Shown here piece after piece: positions 60,601 to 64,000 of a stretch of 64,000 nucleotides of DNA. This DNA comes from Lamellibrachia columna (taxonomy: Eukaryota; Annelida; Polychaeta; Sabellida; Siboglinidae): assembly GCA_963662155.1 (NCBI GenBank), contig OY759274.1, positions 45,369,565-45,433,564 on the forward strand, in the 5' to 3' direction. Within the stretch, counting starts at the first letter, position 1; each line of letters opens with the position of its first letter. The translations under genes and the position numbers were made by a program. The notes under the pieces are model-generated. The model searched no databases, was not told the origin of the DNA, and saw nothing but the letters and a program-made list of their open reading frames with translations.

Positions 60601-62954
60601 TCCAGTGGTAATGTGAGGGTAACTGTGGTACTTCATTTTCTCTTGTGCATGTTTGCAGACACTTTTCTTACAATTGGCCACCAGAATCATTCAACTGTAA
60701 CTATTGATGTGCTGGTTTGTAGATGTATACTCAAGATGGATCATCACTGTCCATGGTAAGCATTTGGCTGACTTACACATGCATAACTTCTATTATTGAT
60801 GCAACATTTCACATTTATGTTTGCTGATGGTAATAATTTAACCTCAGTTCTATATAAAAAAAGTAAACTGCCATTTCTAATTTAGGAAGTATCTTATACC
60901 TTGTCTGTAAGAACATTTTCTTATACATTGTCTGTAAGAAGAGTTTCTTATACCTTGTACGTAAGAACAGTTTCTTATACCTTGTCTGTAAGAACAGTTT
61001 CTTATACCTTGTCTGTAAGAACAGTTTCTTATACCTTGTCTGTAAGAACAGTTTCTTATACCTTGTCTGTAAGAACAGTTTCTTATACCTTGTAAGTAAG
61101 AACAGTTTCTCATACCTTGTACATAAGAACAGTTTCTCATACCTTGTACATAAGAACAGTTTCAAAGTGTTCTGCTGCATGTAATATTAAATTAACAACT
61201 TGAAACAGTTAGATCTTTTGATGTTCTCAACAGTTTCTTTAAGGTAGTGTAGTATATTTTTATTAAATAAAATTATTTTTATTAAATAAAATTGACGAAT
61301 GCAAATATTTATGCAGAAGTGTACATGAAATTCAAGTCTGATTGTAACATACACATTTGTATTAGCAAATAAAACATGTATGGTTATATATATATGCAGA
61401 ATTTGTAATGTTTGTATGTTAGTCAATTCTAGTTATCTAAAAGAGCCCTTTGGTATTTCAGGGTCAATAACTGTGTGTCATTCACAAACTACAAGTTCTT
61501 CATCCTCTTTCTGGGTTACGCCCTTGTCTACTGTTTCTACATCGCAGCCACATCAATTCAGTATTTTGTCAAGTTCTGGTCGGTACGTATACCTACTATG
61601 TCTTCTAGTACAGTATATCATTGATTGAATGAACAGCAATGAGTAAATTGGGTTAATTTGAATAAATATAAAAGTTACAATAACTAATTTAATTAACAAT
61701 TATTTGGGTTGAAATTATAATTTTTTTTCTTTTGTTCATAGTTATATAATCATAAATGTGTGACTGAATATGCATGACAATGGTTATGCATTGACATAAT
61801 ATGGAATAGTCCGAATAGGTGGAGATATTAAAGGTCTCTCCTCAATTTCATTTTTCACCCATCTTGTTTCATGAAAAATCGAGCCTATCTATCAGCTATG
61901 ACACACTGGCTCTATAAAAAATTGGTTATTTTGTTTTGGTGAAATCATTGGACAAACTATTAAATTACTTTTTACCAGATCCGCTCAAAATTTGGCCCAA
62001 ATTTTTTTTACAGTTTTATATGTACTGTAACATAAGGCTATCCACACTTTCAAAGTCAATTCTTTTGATGATTTAAAAAAGTATGCGCTCTTTTATTAAG
62101 CTGATTACACATATTACTTAAGCTATTTATTAAGCTGATTGCACATATTACTTAAGCTATTTACACACTACAGATTTGAACATCAACGAAGGACTAAATG
62201 AATTGAGGAGGGACTTTTAATATATCAGTGTTTTATACATGATGAGTTCGATTTTATACTGTGCTACCCAACTTTCTAGTAATTCCTACTTATGTTTGTT
62301 ATAGACATCTTCTGTTACCAATGAAGCCACGTGATGTGTTCTTCATTGCTATGTGTCCTGTGTGTCTACCGGTAGTCGTCTGTTCTTGAGTCACTGTGCT
62401 CAAGACCATGTGGTTCTATCTTTGGTTCACCCACAGATATCAGTTTTGTTTTCCAGTGATTTACGACTACTTCCAATTGTCATACGCTTCCAACACTGAT
62501 TTACGGCCATTGTTTTACCGCTCTAATTTCACAGTCTAGGCTGCTGATGTACTGCTAATGCCTTTTCAGAGCAGATACTTCTACGCGTCCAACTTTGTTT
62601 AGTTTTTATGCATTCATCATTAATTAAAAATACTTCTTTGTTTCCTGTGATACAATATACAGATATTCTACAGTAATGCGGCAGCTTTTTATCAATTTAG
62701 GCAGTTCGTTTCATGTTTCATGGCTGTGCAGCTTTAATATCTGGGCCTCCAGTATTCATAGCCTTCTTAGCTATGAAAATATAATGCCTAGGCTTCATGC
62801 CATCTGGCTGCTGTCTTTCATTGCTGTGTTCTACTCTAGGATCCAAGTAGCCCCCTGTCCTACCTCTTTATGGTTGCTGCCATCTTTGTGTGCAACCTGT
62901 CTGCTCTTGGAAGTTTCCATGTCTTCCGAATCTCCTACAATCAGACCTCTCTTG
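57530..62954 (+). CDS. DHHC palmitoyltransferase gene (ZDHHC2/15/20 type), 3' end outside window; gene span
   Basis: Eight exons join in frame into about 232 residues. The enzyme transfers palmitate to cysteines of client proteins at Golgi, endosomal or plasma membranes through an acyl-enzyme on the DHHC cysteine. Visible parts: TM1 (exon 1), a short luminal loop (exon 2), TM2 with YWKTIFTECGEPPK (exon 3), a cytosolic linker (exon 4), the Cys-rich zinc domain (exons 5-6) with the catalytic DHHCPW, TM3 (exon 7) and TM4 ending NQTSL (exon 8). The FYLS...LPVLCRT linker and the NQTSL segment point to the ZDHHC2/15/20 subfamily. The C-terminal tail (TTxE continuation and the PaCCT region) is beyond the last exon seen. 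Confidence 0.95.
57645..58607. other. ZDHHC intron 1, nothing recognised
   Basis: No conserved frame or element. Confidence 0.45.
58608..58634 (+). CDS. ZDHHC microexon 2
   Basis: 27 bp, acceptor TTTCAG, donor GTAAAT, phase 1 to 1; gives FTINSVPQK. The phenylalanine and the position after TM1 fit the FTI segment of ZDHHC20-type proteins. Skipping would keep the frame. Confidence 0.82.
59017..59111 (+). CDS. ZDHHC exon 3 (TM2)
   Basis: Acceptor TTGCAG, donor GTAAGT, 95 bp, phase 1 to 0. Encodes TM2, IFLVLYHPLYIMVMWSYWKT, then IFTECGEPPKQ, the segment entering the cytosol. Confidence 0.93.
59126..59259. mobile_element. Short copy of the CTCCTCAATT-family MITE
   Basis: Left end AAAGGTTCCTCCTCAATTTG and right end complement of TCAATTGAGTAGGGAGTATT are inverted. 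It lies just after exon 3's donor. Confidence 0.6.
59709..59829 (+). CDS. ZDHHC exon 4 (cytosolic linker)
   Basis: Acceptor TTGCAG, donor GTAGGA, 121 bp, phase 0 to 1. Encodes FYLSSSDIDQFEAAQSEDE and LPVLCRTSAG, leading directly into the Cys-rich domain. Confidence 0.93.
59995..60110 (+). mobile_element. SINE family B, partial, opposite orientation to 19765
   Basis: CAAGGACTGGATACCACGTT and TATATAAGAACATACC are the reverse complement of 19770-19815. Confidence 0.6.
60347..60416 (+). CDS. ZDHHC exon 5 (zinc-binding CRD)
   Basis: Acceptor TTTCAG, donor GTGAGT, 70 bp, phase 1 to 2. Encodes [20 protein letters not shown], with the CxxC and HHCxxC zinc ligands of the DHHC-CRD. Confidence 0.96.
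60723..60755 (+). CDS. ZDHHC exon 6 (catalytic DHHC)
   Basis: 33 bp, acceptor TTGTAG, donor GTAAGC, phase 2 to 2. Encodes CILKMDHHCPW: a zinc-ligand cysteine and the DHHC acylation site. Essential despite its size. Confidence 0.97.
60895..61165. repeat. 27-bp minisatellite, about 10 copies, with donor-like words
   Basis: Units near TCTTATACCTTGTCTGTAAG plus AACAGTT. In the sense of the ZDHHC gene each has a GTAAG word (CTGTAAGAA, or GTACATAAG in the last two). Located in intron 6, 140 bp after the catalytic exon. Confidence 0.93.
61462..61582 (+). CDS. ZDHHC exon 7 (end of CRD, TM3)
   Basis: Acceptor TTTCAG, donor GTACGT, 121 bp, phase 2 to 0. Encodes VNNCVSFTNYKFF and TM3. The usual CVGF is CVSF here, a mild change. 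Confidence 0.95.
61824..62222. mobile_element. CTCCTCAATT-family MITE
   Basis: Left ATATTAAAGGTCTCTCCTCA and right complement of TGAGGAGGGACTTTTAATAT pair over about 27 bp. A ~45-bp piece (ATTAAGCTGATT.CACATATT) is tandemly doubled inside at 62095-62165. The best-preserved termini of the family. Confidence 0.8.
62840..62954 (+). CDS. ZDHHC exon 8 (TM4)
   Basis: Acceptor CTCTAG, donor GTAGGT, 115 bp, phase 0 to 1. Encodes DPSSPLSYLFMVAAIFVC... and FHVFRISYNQTSL. It aligns with TM4 and the start of the TTxE motif, which should continue in the next exon outside the window. Confidence 0.92.
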
Positions 62955-64000
62955 GTAGGTCCCTGTCTCCCACCAACCCAGCCCATCTGTGCTCGCACGC
63001 AAGACGGAAAATTCAGTCCATGTAAGATTTTTCCATAGCCTCCATGCCCATCTCTCTATAAGTTTACAACAAAATTATATAAAATGCATCTGACCCCCAA
63101 GGCTACATTTGTGATAATGTGCAGGGAAGTGTGAACCTATAAAATATTCTGTACAAATGACAAAATGCCAACTTAAATATCAATGGTAAAGATGTTTATA
63201 AATTAAACAAAAACTTACTTTGACATATTGCCTATTTAAAAAAAACACAGGCATTTCTTTTCAAGTGTACTGGTGTGTGTGGATTTTAAAAACTTATGAT
63301 ATTACAGAAATGTGGGTATTGTCTTATTATATTATTCTCTCATACTTGCGAGTATGATACCGGCTAGAGTATTAGTCATATAAGCAAAATATTTAATTTT
63401 CTTGTCATTAAGAGCAGTTAAGAAAAATCGAATTAAATATGTCTGACCTTTGACACAGTTTTAGAGGTCATTCCATGTCAATTTGCATATCTTTGTTTCA
63501 AATTTTGGAGATTGTGAATCATCATGGATGCCTAAGCCAGTTGACAGGGAATGACCCAAAAACTGTTTACTTAGTGATTAATATTGATGCTTAAATTTGT
63601 GCTGCCACATATCACATCTACATAGGAAGTTCTTTTCATGCCTGGTCATTGATATAGTGACAGGAATTCATAAAATTCCACACCTGTCAAGATTTTGTCT
63701 GACATGTCATGATTATTTTATGTATAAATGGATAGTGGAAAGGGATATTTCTTGAAAATTGGGTTTATTACATACAAAGTCATTCATTGTCAAAACATAG
63801 TTAAGACAGTTTAAGCATAAAATAAAATAGTTTTTTCATGCAGATATGTAATATCTTGGTCTGGATTTTTTCTGACCAGGAGATTGAACCGGGAAATGGG
63901 TGGACCCATGTCAAAATTACAGTAGTTATTGAAAAATTCTGGTTGCAAATAAAATTAGCATAGCACATGTTTTTTTGTAATAATATTATTTGAATTGACA
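62955..64000. other. ZDHHC intron 8, nothing recognised
   Basis: No exon matching the expected next part (TTxE and following) was found before the window ends. Confidence 0.5.

Noticed and set aside
62676..63038. Plus frame of 120 codons near the end
   Set aside because: It is out of frame with ZDHHC exon 8, which has good splice sites and family similarity in another frame.

Overview
The window is animal nuclear DNA: intron-dense genes with GT-AG splice sites, many (TA)n tracts, a Ty3/gypsy LTR element, several fossil LINEs, tRNA-derived SINEs, hAT and pogo-like DNA elements, and an exceptional load of minisatellites. Gene content and repeats suit a marine invertebrate deuterostome or lophotrochozoan; I cannot name the species.

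Two protein-coding genes lie head to head. On the minus strand a gene with 24 recognised exons runs from the start codon at 56977 down to at least 5594. It encodes a protein of about 1250 residues resembling the VWA3A/VWA3B family (von Willebrand factor A domain proteins), closest in layout to VWA3B because its last three exons look like a DUF4537-type domain. All exon phases join without a stop. On the plus strand a DHHC palmitoyltransferase gene (ZDHHC2/15/20 type) starts at 57530; eight exons (about 232 residues, through the fourth membrane span) are visible and the gene runs off the right edge. The 552 bp between the two start codons carry an RFX X-box-like site, a forkhead core, a CCAAT box and a CACGTG E-box. 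This combination is expected for a motile-cilium gene.

Layout: 1-4160, defective Ty3/gypsy element (minus) with its 5' LTR; 4160-16160, C-terminal exons of the VWA3-like gene among minisatellites, (TA)n palindromes and MITEs; 16161-29280, C-terminal half of the gene with LINE, SINE and hAT insertions; 29280-43590, central exons with a 45-bp, a 77-bp and a 48-bp array; 43590-50800, one 7.2-kb array of 49/54-bp units filling intron 3; 51217-56977, N-terminal exons; 57530-64000, the DHHC gene.

The most unusual signal is that two large arrays were built from intron/exon junctions of the host gene. The 77-bp array repeats the 3' splice site and first 42 bp of exon 12. The 49/54-bp array repeats the 3' splice site and first ~24 bp of exon 4. 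About 19 and 140 copies of acceptor-like sequence therefore sit directly upstream of the true acceptors. A third array (48 bp) is an internal piece of a MITE amplified inside that MITE. The predicted protein also shows a threefold internal architecture that I did not expect from its annotation as a two-VWA protein.
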